Shown here piece by piece: positions 43,702 through 54,470 of a DNA stretch of 64,000 bases (the first letter of the stretch is position 1; each line of letters opens with the position of its first letter). Position numbers and translations under genes: made by a program. The notes under the pieces are model-generated. The model searched no databases and had not been told where the DNA came from. It saw nothing but the letters and a program-made list of their open reading frames with translations. This DNA comes from Lysobacterales bacterium (GTDB taxonomy: Bacteria > Pseudomonadota > Gammaproteobacteria > Xanthomonadales > Xanthomonadaceae), in the NCBI GenBank assembly GCA_020442465.1, contig JAGRJY010000133.1:1-64000 (forward strand). The letters are read 5' to 3'.

Positions 43702-43817
43702 TACCGGGTAGGCGCCGGGCCGACGCAGGAAACGACGCTGGCGCGCCCCGGCGACCTCGGGGCGGTCACCGGCTTCGGCTATCCTATGCGGTCTTTCGCC
43801 CTGTTGATCTCCCGACC

Positions 43818-46800
43818 ATGATGGTTCTGCATGGCCTGCCGGCCCTGTCCCGATTCCGCCTCGATCGGCTCGAATCGCGATTGGCCGAGCGTATCGGCCA
43901 CCCGGTTTCGGTCGCCGCCGCCACCCAGCTCTATTTCGTCGACACGGCGCGTCCGCTGGACGAGGCCGAGCAGCAGCGTCTGCAGCGCATCCTCGAAGCC
44001 GGTGGCACCGCCGAGATGGACGAAGCCTCGCTGTGGGTGCTGCCGCGACTCGGCACGCGCTCGCCGTGGTCGAGCAAGGCCAGCGAGATTCTTGCCGGGG
44101 TCGGCCTGCCGGTGAAGCGGGTCGAGCGCGGCGTGGCTTTTCGCTTCGCCGTGGCGTCGGAGCGCCCGCGGGATGCCGGGGCGCTGGCGATCCTGCACGA
44201 CCCGATGACGCAGAGCGTGCTGCTGGATGCCGGTCGCGCCGCCGATCTCTTCGCGGTCGCTGCGCCCGCGCCGCTCGGCCATGTGGATCTCGAGGCGATC
44301 GACCAGGCCAACCGCGAACTGGGGCTGGCGCTTTCCGCGGACGAGGTGGACTACCTGCGTGAGCGCTACGGCGTCATGGGGCGTGGACCCACCGATGCCG
44401 AACTGATGATGTTCGCGCAGGCCAACAGCGAGCACTGCCGGCACAAGATCTTCAATGCCCGCTTCACCGTCGATGGCGAGGAGATGCCGCATTCCCTGTT
44501 CGGCATGATCCGCCACACCCAGGCGCAATCTCCACAGCTCACCCTCAGCGCCTACAAGGACAACGCTGCGGTCGTCGAGGGCCTGGCTGTGCAGCCGTTC
44601 CAGGCCGACGCCCATGGTCGCTATCGCAAACAGCCGGAGCGCGCCGGCGCGTTCGCCATCAAGGTGGAAACGCACAACCATCCGACCGGCATTTCGCCCT
44701 TTCCCGGGGCGGCAACGGGTTCGGGCGGCGAGATTCGCGACGAAGGGGCGACCGGCCGCGGCGGCAAGCCCAAGGCCGGGCTGACCGGGTTTTCGGTCAG
44801 CCACCTGCGCCTGCCGGGTTTGGCGCGCAGCTGGGAGAGCGACCGGCCGCTGAACCCGCGCATGGCGAGCGCGCTCGACATCATGATCGAAGGCCCGATC
44901 GGTGCGGCGGCCTTTAACAATGAATTTGGTCGGCCGGCGCTGACGGGCTACTTCCGCAGCTTCGAGGTCGACGAGCCGGGCGGCGTGCTGCGCGCCTACG
45001 ACAAGCCGATCATGCTCGCCGGCGGCGTCGGCGCGATCGACCCGGATCTGGTCGAGAAGCGGCGTCTGTCCGCGGGCGACCTCGTCGTGGTGCTGGGCGG
45101 GCCCGCGATGCTGATCGGTCTGGGGGGCGGCGCGGCGTCGTCGCTGGCTTCGGGCGAGAGCCAGGAAACCCTCGACTTTGCCTCGGTGCAGCGCGACAAC
45201 CCGGAAATGCAGCGCCGCTGCCAGGAAGTCATCGATCGCTGCTGGCAGCAGGGCGCGGACAATCCGATCATCTCGATCCACGATGTCGGCGCCGGCGGGC
45301 TGTCGAACGCGATTCCCGAGTTGCTGCACGACAGCGGTGTCGGCGGCGTGATCGACCTGCGTGCGATCGCCTCGGACGATCCGGGCATGTCGCCGATGCA
45401 GATCTGGTGCAACGAGTCGCAGGAACGCTACGTGCTCGGTATCGCGCCGGCAGACCAGGAAGCCTTCGTCGCGCTGTGCGCGCGCGAACGCTGCCCGTTC
45501 GCGGTGGTCGGCACGGTCACTGAGGCGCAGACCCTGGTACTGAAGGACGCGTTGCTGGGCGACACGGTGATCGACCTGGCGATGGACGTGCTGTTCGGCA
45601 AGCCGCCGAAGATGCACCGGCAGACCGATCGTCCCGCGGTTTCGCCCTGGCCCAAGCTGGATACCCGCAAGATTGACCTGCGCGAGGCCGGCCTGACCGT
45701 GCTCGCGCATCCCACCGTGGCGTCGAAGAGTTTCCTCGTCACGATTGGCGATCGCAGCGTCGGGGGCCTGTGCGCCCGCGACCAGATGGTCGGTCCGTGG
45801 CAGCTGCCGGTGGCCGACTGCGCGATCACCCTGGCCGATTTCGATGGCTACCAGGGCGAGGCCATGGCGATCGGCGAGCGTACGCCGCTCGCCCTGCTCG
45901 ACGCCGCCGCGTCGGCGCGCATGGCGGTGGGCGAAGCACTGACCAATCTGGCGGCAGCACCCGTGGCGAGCCTGCGCGAGGTCAAGCTGTCGGCCAATTG
46001 GATGGCCGCGGCTGGCCACCCCGGTGAGGACGCGCGCCTGTTCGACGCGGTACGCGCGGTCGGGCTCGAGCTGTGCCCGGAGCTCGGCGTCGGCATTCCC
46101 GTGGGCAAGGATTCGCTGTCGATGCAGGTGCGTTGGCAGCGTGAGGGACAGACCGAGCTGTCTGTGTCGCCGGTCTCGCTGGTGGTGTCGGCGTTCGCCC
46201 GCGTCGCCGACGCCCGCGCCGGGGTGACCCCGCTGCTGCGTCGGGACGAGGACACCGAGCTGTGGTTGATCGGACTGGGCGCCGGCAAGCAGCGCCTGGG
46301 CGGATCGATGCTGGCGCAGTGCTACCAGGCTTTCGGGGGGCCGTGTCCCGACCTCGACGAACCCGAGCGGCTCGTCGCGTTCTTCGATCTGATCCAGGAG
46401 GCGCGCGCCGAGGGCCTGCTGCTGGCGTATCACGACCGCAGCGACGGCGGAGCGTTCGCGACGATGTGCGAGATGGCGTTCGCCAGCCACCTCGGCCTCG
46501 AGATCAATCTCGATGCCTGGGGTGACGACCCGGTTCGCACCCTGTTCGCCGAAGAGCTCGGCGCCGTCGTCCAGGTCGGTGCCAACCGCCGGGCCGCGTT
46601 CGCCGACCTTGTCGATCACCACGGTCTCACCGAATGCGCGCAGCGTATCGGCCGGCCTGTGGCAGGTTCCACCGTGCGCATCAGCAGGTCGGGCAAGACG
46701 CTGGCCGAGTGGCGTTGGGACGAACTGTTCGATGCCTGGTGGCAGACTTCGCACGCGATTCAGCGCTTGCGCGACAACCCGGAAGCCGCCGACGCCGAGC

Positions 46801-47660
46801 ATCAGGCCCGACGTGATTTTTCCGACCCCGGCATGCAGCCGGAGCTCAGCTTCGATCCGGCGCAGGATGTGGCGGCGCCCTATCTCAACGGGCTTGCGCG
46901 TCCACGCGTGGCGATCCTGCGCGAGCAGGGCGTCAATGGCCAGATCGAGATGGCCGCGGCTTTCGACCGCGCCGGGTTCGAGGCGATCGACGTGCACATG
47001 ACCGACCTGATCGACGGCCATCGCGGCCTCGACGGGTTCCACGGCCTGGCTGCCTGCGGCGGCTTCTCCTACGGCGATGTACTGGGCGCCGGCCGCGGCT
47101 GGGCCACGTCCATTCTCGAACGCAGTGCCCTGCGCACGGCTTTCGGCGAGTTCTTCGCCCGCGAGAACACCTTCACGCTCGGCGTCTGCAACGGCTGCCA
47201 GATGCTCGCGCGACTCGCTCCGCTGATTCCCGGCGCCGAGCATTGGCCGCTGCTGCAGCGCAACCTGAGCGAGCAGTACGAAGCGCGGCTCGCCCTCGTC
47301 GAGGTCGTCGAGTCGCCCTCCATCCTGCTCGCCGGCATGGCAGGCTCGCGCATTCCGGTGGTGGTGGCGCACGGTGAGGGACGCGCCGAATTCGCCTCGG
47401 ATGCCGCGCGCGATCAGGCTCCAGTCGCACTGCGTTTCGTCGACACCGCCGGACTGCCCACCGACTCGTTCCCGGCGAATCCGAACGGCTCGCCGCAGGG
47501 CATGACCGGATTCACCACCAAGGACGGCCGCGCGACCATCCTGATGCCGCATCCCGAGCGCGTGTTCCGCACCGCGCAGATGAGCTGGGCGCCTGCCGAG
47601 TGGGGCGAGGACTCGCCGTGGATGCGCATGTTCCGCAATGCACGGGCGTGGTGCGCATGA
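43818..47660 (+). CDS. purL: Phosphoribosylformylglycinamidine synthase
   Basis: The 1280-residue single-chain enzyme converts FGAR, glutamine and ATP to FGAM in de novo purine synthesis. It has the N-terminal PurS-like region, the ATPase halves ([34 protein letters not shown]; later [13 protein letters not shown] and [10 protein letters not shown]), and a C-terminal glutaminase with Cys1124 in GVCNGCQML and the HPERVFR end. It is the expected size for the gammaproteobacterial large type. ATG 43818 and 43821 are adjacent and cannot be told apart. Its stop overlaps the start of the next gene. Confidence 0.97.
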   Translation: MMVLHGLPALSRFRLDRLESRLAERIGHPVSVAAATQLYFVDTARPLDEAEQQRLQRILEAGGTAEMDEASLWVLPRLGTRSPWSSKASEILAGVGLPVKRVERGVAFRFAVASERPRDAGALAILHDPMTQSVLLDAGRAADLFAVAAPAPLGHVDLEAIDQANRELGLALSADEVDYLRERYGVMGRGPTDAELMMFAQANSEHCRHKIFNARFTVDGEEMPHSLFGMIRHTQAQSPQLTLSAYKDNAAVVEGLAVQPFQADAHGRYRKQPERAGAFAIKVETHNHPTGISPFPGAATGSGGEIRDEGATGRGGKPKAGLTGFSVSHLRLPGLARSWESDRPLNPRMASALDIMIEGPIGAAAFNNEFGRPALTGYFRSFEVDEPGGVLRAYDKPIMLAGGVGAIDPDLVEKRRLSAGDLVVVLGGPAMLIGLGGGAASSLASGESQETLDFASVQRDNPEMQRRCQEVIDRCWQQGADNPIISIHDVGAGGLSNAIPELLHDSGVGGVIDLRAIASDDPGMSPMQIWCNESQERYVLGIAPADQEAFVALCARERCPFAVVGTVTEAQTLVLKDALLGDTVIDLAMDVLFGKPPKMHRQTDRPAVSPWPKLDTRKIDLREAGLTVLAHPTVASKSFLVTIGDRSVGGLCARDQMVGPWQLPVADCAITLADFDGYQGEAMAIGERTPLALLDAAASARMAVGEALTNLAAAPVASLREVKLSANWMAAAGHPGEDARLFDAVRAVGLELCPELGVGIPVGKDSLSMQVRWQREGQTELSVSPVSLVVSAFARVADARAGVTPLLRRDEDTELWLIGLGAGKQRLGGSMLAQCYQAFGGPCPDLDEPERLVAFFDLIQEARAEGLLLAYHDRSDGGAFATMCEMAFASHLGLEINLDAWGDDPVRTLFAEELGAVVQVGANRRAAFADLVDHHGLTECAQRIGRPVAGSTVRISRSGKTLAEWRWDELFDAWWQTSHAIQRLRDNPEAADAEHQARRDFSDPGMQPELSFDPAQDVAAPYLNGLARPRVAILREQGVNGQIEMAAAFDRAGFEAIDVHMTDLIDGHRGLDGFHGLAACGGFSYGDVLGAGRGWATSILERSALRTAFGEFFARENTFTLGVCNGCQMLARLAPLIPGAEHWPLLQRNLSEQYEARLALVEVVESPSILLAGMAGSRIPVVVAHGEGRAEFASDAARDQAPVALRFVDTAGLPTDSFPANPNGSPQGMTGFTTKDGRATILMPHPERVFRTAQMSWAPAEWGEDSPWMRMFRNARAWCA

Positions 47661-48325
47661 AGATCTCGCCGCTGCGTCAGTTCGTTCTCGCGGCTGCCCT
47701 GTGGCTGCCGGCGTGCTTCTTCCTTTGGGCGGTTTTCTCCAGCGTCATCGTCTGGCCGATCGGCAAGGCCTCCGACCTGATCCTGCCCGCGATGCTGCCG
47801 GGGACGATCGAAGGCGTGCTGCAGGATCGCTTCATCCTGCAGATCGACACCCTGCTGCAGACCACCCAGAGCGCGGACGGTCGCATCGGACTGCTCAGCT
47901 TCACCGTCAATCCGCTCGTGTACGCCTGGTGCATGGCGCTGTTCTGCGGGCTGGTCATGGCCTCGCCGGTGTCCGTGCGCGGTCGGCTCCTGCAGCTCGC
48001 CCTGGGCTTGCCGGTGCTGATCTGTGTCGCCGTCTGGGGCACCGTGTTCGACTGCCTCGAGCTGCTGGCGCTGAAGTCGGGCCCGCTCGGGCTGGCCGCC
48101 GTCGAGCAAGCGGGCTGGCACGTGGAAGCGATCGCTTTGGGCTCCCAGTTCGGCTATCTCATCCTGCCCGCCGTGACGCCGATAGCCCTGTGGGTCATCA
48201 TGAACAAGGAGTTTCTCGAGGAGCTGGTCGGCTGGCGCGGGGAACTCGACGACGCGGGCGCGGGTCCGACAGCCACTGACGCCGGTTCTGCCGGCGCTCC
48301 TTCAGACACCACGAGCGAGTCATGA
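47657..48325 (+). CDS. Uncharacterised four-helix membrane protein between purL and gspE
   Basis: The 222-residue product has membrane segments near 8-34, 84-104, 108-130 and 160-182, and a Thr/Ala/Gly-rich soluble tail. The stretch [21 protein letters not shown] near the start suggests an amphipathic periplasmic loop. I do not recognise a named family with confidence; it may be an exosortase-associated type of protein, but that is only a weak resemblance. ATGA overlaps at both ends couple it to purL upstream and gspE downstream, so it may be the first gene of the secretion operon. Confidence 0.65.
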   Translation: MKISPLRQFVLAAALWLPACFFLWAVFSSVIVWPIGKASDLILPAMLPGTIEGVLQDRFILQIDTLLQTTQSADGRIGLLSFTVNPLVYAWCMALFCGLVMASPVSVRGRLLQLALGLPVLICVAVWGTVFDCLELLALKSGPLGLAAVEQAGWHVEAIALGSQFGYLILPAVTPIALWVIMNKEFLEELVGWRGELDDAGAGPTATDAGSAGAPSDTTSES

Positions 48326-50067
48326 ACGCGGTCAGCGAGCAAGCCCTTACCGAATCGCCCCGGATCGAAGCCGAGACACCGGCCGAACTGGAAGAGCGCA
48401 TCAGCCAGCAGCTGCTGTCGCGCGGGCGACTGAAAGAGCACGACCTTGGTCGCGCGCGCCGATTGCTGGAAGAGTCGGGAGGGTCGCTGATCGGGTTGAT
48501 GACCCGAATCGGCCTGGTATCCGAACGCGATGTGGCCGAGGCCAGCGCCGAAGTGCTGCGCCTGCCGCTGGTCTCGTCGAAGGAGTTTCCCGAGCAGCCG
48601 CCGGCCAACGTGCAGGTGTCGATGCGCTTCCTCAAGCAGATGCATGTCTGTCCGCTGCGTGAGCACGACGACGCGCTCGATCTGCTCGTGGCCGACCCGC
48701 AGGACCCGTATCCGGCGCAGGCGCTGGCGATGGCGACCGGTCGCGTGGTGCGCCCGCTGGTCGGCATCCGTTCCGAGATCGATGACCTGATCGAGCGCTT
48801 CTACGGCGCGGGTCGCTCGGCCATGGGCACCATCGTCGAGAACCTCGCCGAGGGCGAGGGGCGCGGCGAGGACGACATCGAGCACCTGCGCGACCTCGCC
48901 TCCGAGGCGCCGGTGATTCGCCTGGTCAACCTGATCATCCAGCGCGCCGTTGAGGCGCGTGCTTCGGACATCCACATCGAGCCGTTCGAGAACCGCCTCA
49001 AGGTACGCTACCGCATCGACGGCGTGCTGCAGGAAGTCGAGTCGCCGCCGGCCGGTTCCACCGCGGCGGTCATCTCGCGCGTCAAGATCATGGCCAAGCT
49101 CAACATCGCCGAGCGCCGGCTGCCGCAGGACGGTCGCATCATGCTGCGCGTGCAGGGCAAGGAGCTCGACCTGCGCGTGTCCACCGTGCCGACCGCGCAC
49201 GGCGAATCGGTGGTGATGCGTATCCTCGACCGCGAGTCGGTGGTCTTCGACTTCCATACACTCGGTTTCACCGACGAGTTCCTGCCGCGATTCATCGACG
49301 TGCTCGAACAGCCGCACGGCATCCTGCTGGTGACCGGTCCGACCGGCTCGGGCAAGACCACCACGCTGTATACGGCGCTGTCGAAGATCAACACGCCGGA
49401 CGTCAAGATCATCACCGTCGAGGATCCGGTCGAGTACCAGATCGAAGGCATCAACCAGATTCAGGCCAAGCCACAGATCGGCCTCGACTTCGCCCATGCC
49501 CTGCGCTCGATCGTGCGCCAGGATCCGGACGTGATCATGATCGGCGAAATGCGCGACCTGGAAACCTGTCGCATCGCCATCCAGTCGGCGCTGACCGGAC
49601 ACCTGGTGCTGTCGACCCTGCACACCAACAACGCGGCCGGCGGCATCACCCGCCTGCTCGATATGGGCGTCGAGGACTACCTGCTGACATCGACGGTGAA
49701 CGGCATCCTCGCCCAGCGCCTGGTGCGCAGGCTCGAGTCTACCCACGCCGAGAGCTACCAGGCGATGCCCGAAGTGGTCGAGGAATTCGGTCTGCGCCGA
49801 TTCACCCAGGCCGACCCGGTCATGCTCTACCGACCGACGGCGTCGCCGCTCACCCCGACCGGCTATCTCGGCCGCACCACGATCATGGAGTTCCTGACCA
49901 TGAACGATGCGATTCGCCGACTGGTCATGCAGCACGCCGACATGGGCGTGATCGAAGATGCCGCGCGCGAGCACGGCATGCGCACGATGTACGAAGACGG
50001 TCTGGTGAAGTCGCTCGCCGGCGTGACCACGATCGAGGAGGTGCTGCGTGTCACGCAGGAATCGTGA
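48322..50067 (+). CDS. gspE: Type II secretion ATPase GspE (XpsE)
   Basis: The 581-residue product has the N-terminal GspE/MshEN domain (about 20-150) and a secretion ATPase core: Walker A GPTGSGKT (339-346), the Asp box TVEDPVEYQIEGINQ, Walker B VIMIGEMRDLET and the His box TGHLVLSTLHTNNA. It drives assembly of the pseudopilus from the cytoplasmic side. The zinc-binding four-cysteine module found in most GspE proteins is missing: between RLVRRLES and GYLGRTTIMEFL there is no cysteine at all. ATG 48322 overlaps the preceding stop. It is first in the E-F-G-H-I-J-K-L-M-N-D series. Confidence 0.96.
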   Translation: MNAVSEQALTESPRIEAETPAELEERISQQLLSRGRLKEHDLGRARRLLEESGGSLIGLMTRIGLVSERDVAEASAEVLRLPLVSSKEFPEQPPANVQVSMRFLKQMHVCPLREHDDALDLLVADPQDPYPAQALAMATGRVVRPLVGIRSEIDDLIERFYGAGRSAMGTIVENLAEGEGRGEDDIEHLRDLASEAPVIRLVNLIIQRAVEARASDIHIEPFENRLKVRYRIDGVLQEVESPPAGSTAAVISRVKIMAKLNIAERRLPQDGRIMLRVQGKELDLRVSTVPTAHGESVVMRILDRESVVFDFHTLGFTDEFLPRFIDVLEQPHGILLVTGPTGSGKTTTLYTALSKINTPDVKIITVEDPVEYQIEGINQIQAKPQIGLDFAHALRSIVRQDPDVIMIGEMRDLETCRIAIQSALTGHLVLSTLHTNNAAGGITRLLDMGVEDYLLTSTVNGILAQRLVRRLESTHAESYQAMPEVVEEFGLRRFTQADPVMLYRPTASPLTPTGYLGRTTIMEFLTMNDAIRRLVMQHADMGVIEDAAREHGMRTMYEDGLVKSLAGVTTIEEVLRVTQES

Positions 50068-50249
50068 GGCGATAGCTTGCGGTCTGCGGTGCGGGTACCG
50101 CGGCATGGCCGGGAGCTCGGACTCGGGACTCGCCGGTTTCGCCGGACGCGCCGCTCTGACGAGCTTCGAACCGGGGCGCGGCGACGTCGGCGCCCGGTAC
50201 ATGGCTGTCCCGGGTTCCGCGTCCCGGCTGCCGAGACCCGGCTGCTGAC

Positions 50250-51467
50250 ATGCCGCTGTTCCGCTACAAGGCGTTCAGCCCTGCGGGCGACGCCATCGAC
50301 GGTGCGATGGAGGCCGCGTCGGCCGAGGAAGTGATCGCCAAGCTGCAGGACGCCGGCAACCTGCCGGTCGAGGCCAAGCCGGCCGACTCCGTGCACGGCG
50401 GCGGCTTGTTCGGCTTGTTCGGCCGCCGTGCCGAACTCAATGCGGAGCAGGTGTTGCTGTTCACCCAGCAGCTGGCGACCCTGCTTGGCGCCGGCCAGCC
50501 GCTCGACCGCGCATTGCAGATCCTGCTGGATTTGCCCGACTCGGAAGGTGCCCGCAAGCTCATCGAGCGCGTGCGTGATGAAGTGCGCGGTGGCGCGCCG
50601 CTGTCGTCCGCGCTCGAACACCAGCCCGGCGTGTTCTCCAAGCTGTACATCAATATGGTGCGCGCTGGCGAAGTCGGCGGCTCGCTGCACGACACGCTGA
50701 GACGGCTTGCCGACTATCTCGAGCGCAGCAAGGCGCTCAAGGGCAACGTGATCAACGCGCTGATCTATCCCATCATCCTGATGGTGATGGTGATCGGTTC
50801 GCTGTTCCTGCTGCTCGGCTACGTGGTGCCGCAGTTCATGCCGCTGTTCGAGGACATCGGCGCCGAGCTGCCGATGCTCACCCGGATCGTCCTCGGTGTC
50901 GGCAACGTCATCAACGAAGGCTGGTGGGTGATGCTGATCGGACTGGTGCTCGGCGTGGTGCTGCTGCGTCGCGCGCTGGCCGATCCGGTGCGCCGTGATC
51001 GCATCGATGCGTGGCTGCTCGGGCGCGGGCGCGTCGGCGACCTCATCGCGAAAATCGAAACCGCGCGCCTCGCGCGCACGCTCGGCACGCTGCTGCACAA
51101 CGGTGTACCCTTGCTCGCCGCGCTGGGCATCGCGCGCAATGTGTTGGGCAATCGCGCCCTGGTGCAGTCCGTCGATGCGGCAGCGGAAGACGTCAAGACC
51201 GGTGGTGGCCTGGCCGCGGCGCTTGCACGCAGCAAGCGGTTTCCCCGACTCGCGCTACAGATGGTCCAGGTCGGCGAAGAATCGGGTGAACTCGACGGCA
51301 TGCTGCTGCGCGTGGCCGACACGTTCGACACCGAAGTGCGGAACACGCTCGATCGTTTGTTGTCTGCATTGGTGCCGGTGTTGACCATCGTGATGGCCGG
51401 CATCATCGCCATGGTCGTCCTGGCCATCCTCATTCCCATTCTCGAGCTCAGCTCCATTGTCGGGTAG
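50250..51467 (+). CDS. gspF: Type II secretion inner-membrane platform protein GspF (XpsF)
   Basis: The 405-residue product has two related cytoplasmic helical domains (about 68-190 and 270-385), three membrane segments (about 168-192, 220-245, 375-400) and the conserved starts FTQQLATLLGAGQPLDRAL and TLGTLLHNGVPLLAAL. It forms the inner-membrane core that GspE acts on. A 182-bp gap separates it from gspE, the only sizeable gap in the operon; I see no promoter or gene in it. Confidence 0.95.
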   Translation: MPLFRYKAFSPAGDAIDGAMEAASAEEVIAKLQDAGNLPVEAKPADSVHGGGLFGLFGRRAELNAEQVLLFTQQLATLLGAGQPLDRALQILLDLPDSEGARKLIERVRDEVRGGAPLSSALEHQPGVFSKLYINMVRAGEVGGSLHDTLRRLADYLERSKALKGNVINALIYPIILMVMVIGSLFLLLGYVVPQFMPLFEDIGAELPMLTRIVLGVGNVINEGWWVMLIGLVLGVVLLRRALADPVRRDRIDAWLLGRGRVGDLIAKIETARLARTLGTLLHNGVPLLAALGIARNVLGNRALVQSVDAAAEDVKTGGGLAAALARSKRFPRLALQMVQVGEESGELDGMLLRVADTFDTEVRNTLDRLLSALVPVLTIVMAGIIAMVVLAILIPILELSSIVG

Positions 51468-51471
51468 CCCC

Positions 51472-51903
51472 ATGAAGAAGCACACATCATTCAAGATCCA
51501 GTCCGCCCAGCGCGGATTCACCCTCGTCGAGATCGTCATCGTCATCGCCCTGATCGGCATCATCATGGGCGTCGTCGCCGCCAACGTGTTCGGCAACAAG
51601 GAACGGTCCTACTACAAGCTCACCGAGACCCAGCTCACCACGCTGTCGGCGAAGATCGAGACCTACGAGATGGACACCGGCAACCTGCCGGGTCAGCTGC
51701 AGGATCTGGTCAGCGCGCCGGGAAGTGCCAGCGGATGGCTCGGCCCGTACACCAAGGAAAAAGACCTGAAGGACGCCTGGGGCACCGCGATCGAGTATCG
51801 CTCTCCCGGGGCCAGCTCGAAGTTCGAACTGGTGAGCCTGGGCGCCGACCGGAAGCCGGGCGGTGAAGGCGTGGACGCCGACATTCGCGTCCAGCCGCAG
51901 TAA
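51472..51903 (+). CDS. gspG: Major pseudopilin GspG (XpsG)
   Basis: The 143-residue precursor has the prepilin cleavage site RG|FTLVEIVIVIALIGIIMG, with Glu at +5 of the mature protein. The GspG C-terminal part follows, including a calcium-loop-like region LKDAWGTAIEYRSPG. It polymerises into the periplasmic pseudopilus. It starts 4 bp after gspF. No prepilin peptidase gene is in the window, so processing must rely on one encoded elsewhere. Confidence 0.95.
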   Translation: MKKHTSFKIQSAQRGFTLVEIVIVIALIGIIMGVVAANVFGNKERSYYKLTETQLTTLSAKIETYEMDTGNLPGQLQDLVSAPGSASGWLGPYTKEKDLKDAWGTAIEYRSPGASSKFELVSLGADRKPGGEGVDADIRVQPQ

Positions 51904-51922
51904 CACGTGGTCTCGCCGTCGA

Positions 51923-52378
51923 ATGCGCGCGATGAAGCAACGCGGCTTCACTTTGCTCGAAGTGGTGGTCGTGGTGTTGATCATCGCGCTGGCGACGGCG
52001 GCCGTCGCGCTCGCAATCTCCGGGGGGCTGGAGGGTGCGCGGGTCCGCGCCGCATCGAAGGATCTCGTTGCGGCGCTGCGCGCGACGCGTAGCAAGGCGG
52101 TCGTCACTCGCGAGTCGCAGGTGCTCGCGCTCGACGTCGAGCGTCGCGCCTATCGGGCAGCCGGTCGCGACTGGGTCGAACTGCCTGCGGCGATGGAGCT
52201 GTCGATGGAGACGGCCGCCGACGAAGTCGTCGACGAGGGGGTCGGCCAGATCCGCTTCTTTCCCGATGGCTCCTCGACCGGTGGCAACATCGAACTGCGT
52301 CGGGGCGAGGCCCTGTGGCGCATCGATGTCGCCTGGTTGACCGGCGAAGTGCGGATGAACCCGCACTCGAACGATTGA
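51923..52378 (+). CDS. gspH: Minor pseudopilin GspH (XpsH)
   Basis: The 151-residue precursor has the prepilin motif RG|FTLLEVVVVVLIIALATAAV and the GspH-type C-terminal beta domain with RVRAASKDLVAALRATRSKAV early and GQIRFFPDGSSTGGNIEL late. It belongs to the pseudopilus tip complex. ATG 51923 gives an eight-residue leader; ATG 51932 gives five residues and is equally acceptable. Confidence 0.92.
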   Translation: MRAMKQRGFTLLEVVVVVLIIALATAAVALAISGGLEGARVRAASKDLVAALRATRSKAVVTRESQVLALDVERRAYRAAGRDWVELPAAMELSMETAADEVVDEGVGQIRFFPDGSSTGGNIELRRGEALWRIDVAWLTGEVRMNPHSND

Positions 52379-52410
52379 ACCTGGCCGCGATTTCCCGGTC
52401 TGAATCACCC

Positions 52411-52851
52411 ATGCACAGTCGCTCTCGCCATGTACCGCCAGCGCGCAGCCAGCAGGGCTTCACCCTGCTCGAGGTGGTTGCCGCGTTCGCGGTGCTGGCG
52501 CTCGGCCTGGCGCTCGCCATGCAGGCCGCGACCGGCGCCATGCAGCAGAGTCGCCAGGCCGCCGAGCACACGCGCGCGGCGCTGCACGCGCAGAGCGTGC
52601 TCGATACCCTGGGCGTCGGTGCACCGATCGAAGAGGGCAGCTACGACGGCGAGTTCGACGACGGTTACAGCTGGGTCGCCGAAGTCACCGAGTACCAGGT
52701 GGCGATGGAGAACATCCCCGAAGGCATCGATCCCCTGAACACGCCGGTGGTGTTGCTTCGCGTCGATCTGGCGATGCGCTGGCCGCACGGTGAGCAGACC
52801 GCCGAGGCGCGCTTTTCGACCCTCAAGGCGATGATGCCGGCACAACCATGA
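52411..52851 (+). CDS. gspI: Minor pseudopilin GspI (XpsI)
   Basis: The 146-residue precursor has a leader ending QG|FTLLEVVAAFAVLALGLAL and a short globular domain with ARFSTLKAM at the end. GspI forms the core of the tip complex with GspJ and GspK. Its stop overlaps the gspJ start. Confidence 0.9.
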   Translation: MHSRSRHVPPARSQQGFTLLEVVAAFAVLALGLALAMQAATGAMQQSRQAAEHTRAALHAQSVLDTLGVGAPIEEGSYDGEFDDGYSWVAEVTEYQVAMENIPEGIDPLNTPVVLLRVDLAMRWPHGEQTAEARFSTLKAMMPAQP

Positions 52852-53564
52852 GTTTGCGCGCGCGCCAGTCCGGATTCACCTTGCTGGAGATTCTGCTCAG
52901 CGTGAGCCTGCTTGCGCTGCTGGTGGGGCTGGCCTACGGCAGCATCCGCGTGGCGACCAAGGCGAGCACGAGCGGTGAACGGCTCATCGAGCGCACGGAA
53001 GAAATGCGCACCGTGCAGCAGTTCATGCGCCGTCAGATCAGCCAGATGATGTCCGCGCCGTTCGACTACGTGGTCGACGACGGGGGCGAGAAGCGGTTCG
53101 AGGGCTCCGAGGACGCGATCCAGTTCGTGGCGCCGATGCCGGGCTATCTGTCGCATGGCGGGCCGCATGTGCAGCGCCTGGAGATCGTTCGCGGCGACCG
53201 CGGCAGGCAGCTGCAGTTCCGCTTCGCCCAGCTCAACGGCTGGGATCCCGAGGCCGGCTTTCCGGACGATGCCGAGCCGGTGGTGCTGATCGACGGCATT
53301 CGCGACGGCGGCTTCAGCTTCCGTCGGCTCGACGAGAACGGCGAGCTCGACGACTGGGAGAACGAGTGGGAAATGCCGGTCGAACTGCCGGTCATGCTGC
53401 GCCTGGAGTTGGACTTCGACGATGATGATCCGCGCCATTGGCCGGTGTTCGAGGCCGCGTCTCTGGTCGCCACGTCGAACAGCGTGCTGAGCTTCGACAG
53501 TTTGCGGCCACGCGCGCCGGGCTTCGGGTCGCCCAGCAACCCGAAGCCGCGGGAGGCGCCATGA
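52848..53564 (+). CDS. gspJ: Minor pseudopilin GspJ (XpsJ)
   Basis: The 238-residue precursor has SG|FTLLEILLSVSLLALLVGLA after a short leader and a beta-rich C-terminal domain, with the long acidic patch LDENGELDDWENEWE near residue 170. The size is typical of GspJ. The start at 52848 overlaps the gspI stop (ATGA), and its own stop overlaps the gspK start. Confidence 0.92.
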   Translation: MSLRARQSGFTLLEILLSVSLLALLVGLAYGSIRVATKASTSGERLIERTEEMRTVQQFMRRQISQMMSAPFDYVVDDGGEKRFEGSEDAIQFVAPMPGYLSHGGPHVQRLEIVRGDRGRQLQFRFAQLNGWDPEAGFPDDAEPVVLIDGIRDGGFSFRRLDENGELDDWENEWEMPVELPVMLRLELDFDDDDPRHWPVFEAASLVATSNSVLSFDSLRPRAPGFGSPSNPKPREAP

Positions 53565-54451
53565 GGACGCGCCAGTCGGGCATCGCTTTCCTGCTGGTGC
53601 TCTGGTTGCTCGCCCTGCTGGCGATCGTGCTGGGCGCCTTCGCCCTGCTGGCGCGCAGCGAGCGTCTGATGGCGCGGCAAACCTTCGAGGGGGCCAAGGC
53701 GCGCTACGCTGCCGAAGCCGGCATCAGCCAGGCCGTGTACGCGCTGTCCTGGCCCGATCCCGCCCAGCGCTGGATGCCCGATGGACGCGTCTACACCTTC
53801 CAGTTCGATGATGCCGAGATCGAAATCGAGATCACCGATGAAACCGGCAAGCTCGATCTGAATCAGGCCGATCAGGAAATCCTCACCCGGTTCTTCGAGG
53901 TGCATGGCCTGGAAACCGTCGATGCCTCGGCGCTCGCGGCGGCCGTCATCGACTTCCGCGACCCGGACGACCTGATCACGCCGGGGGGCGCCGAAGACGA
54001 CGACTACGAGGCCGCAGGGCTGCCCTACGGGGCCAAGGACGCACCCTTCGATCTGGTCTCCGAGGTGCAGCAGGTGCTCGGCATGAGCTACGCCCTGTAC
54101 CAGGAGATCGAGCCGTCGCTGACGGTGTGGAGCATGCAGGCCCGGCCGAATCCTGCCTTCGCGCCGGTCGACGTGCTGCAGGCGATGCCCGGCATGGATG
54201 CGCTGCTCGCGCAGCAGGCCCTGGCCATGCGCCTCGCCTACGATCCCACCTCGGGGCTGATGCCCGATGTGCTGCCCGACGGCAGCCCTCTGGTGACCGT
54301 GGGGGGCAGCGGCACTTATACTGTCCAGTCGCGTGCGCGGCTTCCCAACGGGGCCTGGGCTGCGCTCGATACCACCATCCGCATGGCGGCTGTTCCCTTG
54401 TCCGGCTCGGCATATACGGTGCTGCGCTGGCAGGACGGCAGCTTCAACTGA
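53561..54451 (+). CDS. gspK: Minor pseudopilin GspK (XpsK)
   Basis: The 296-residue precursor has a prepilin segment SG|IAFLLVLWLLALLAIVLG and the large GspK domain with KLDLNQADQEILTRFF and AAAVIDFRDPDD. Position +5 of the mature segment is Leu rather than Glu, as is usual for GspK, which caps the pseudopilus tip. Length is normal. Confidence 0.93.
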   Translation: MRTRQSGIAFLLVLWLLALLAIVLGAFALLARSERLMARQTFEGAKARYAAEAGISQAVYALSWPDPAQRWMPDGRVYTFQFDDAEIEIEITDETGKLDLNQADQEILTRFFEVHGLETVDASALAAAVIDFRDPDDLITPGGAEDDDYEAAGLPYGAKDAPFDLVSEVQQVLGMSYALYQEIEPSLTVWSMQARPNPAFAPVDVLQAMPGMDALLAQQALAMRLAYDPTSGLMPDVLPDGSPLVTVGGSGTYTVQSRARLPNGAWAALDTTIRMAAVPLSGSAYTVLRWQDGSFN

Positions 54452-54470
54452 GCGCCCCGAATTGAATTCC

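Noticed and set aside
43779..47552. A 1257-codon open frame opposite purL
   Set aside because: purL is certain on the other strand; the translation is rich in Arg, His and Gln and has no motif.
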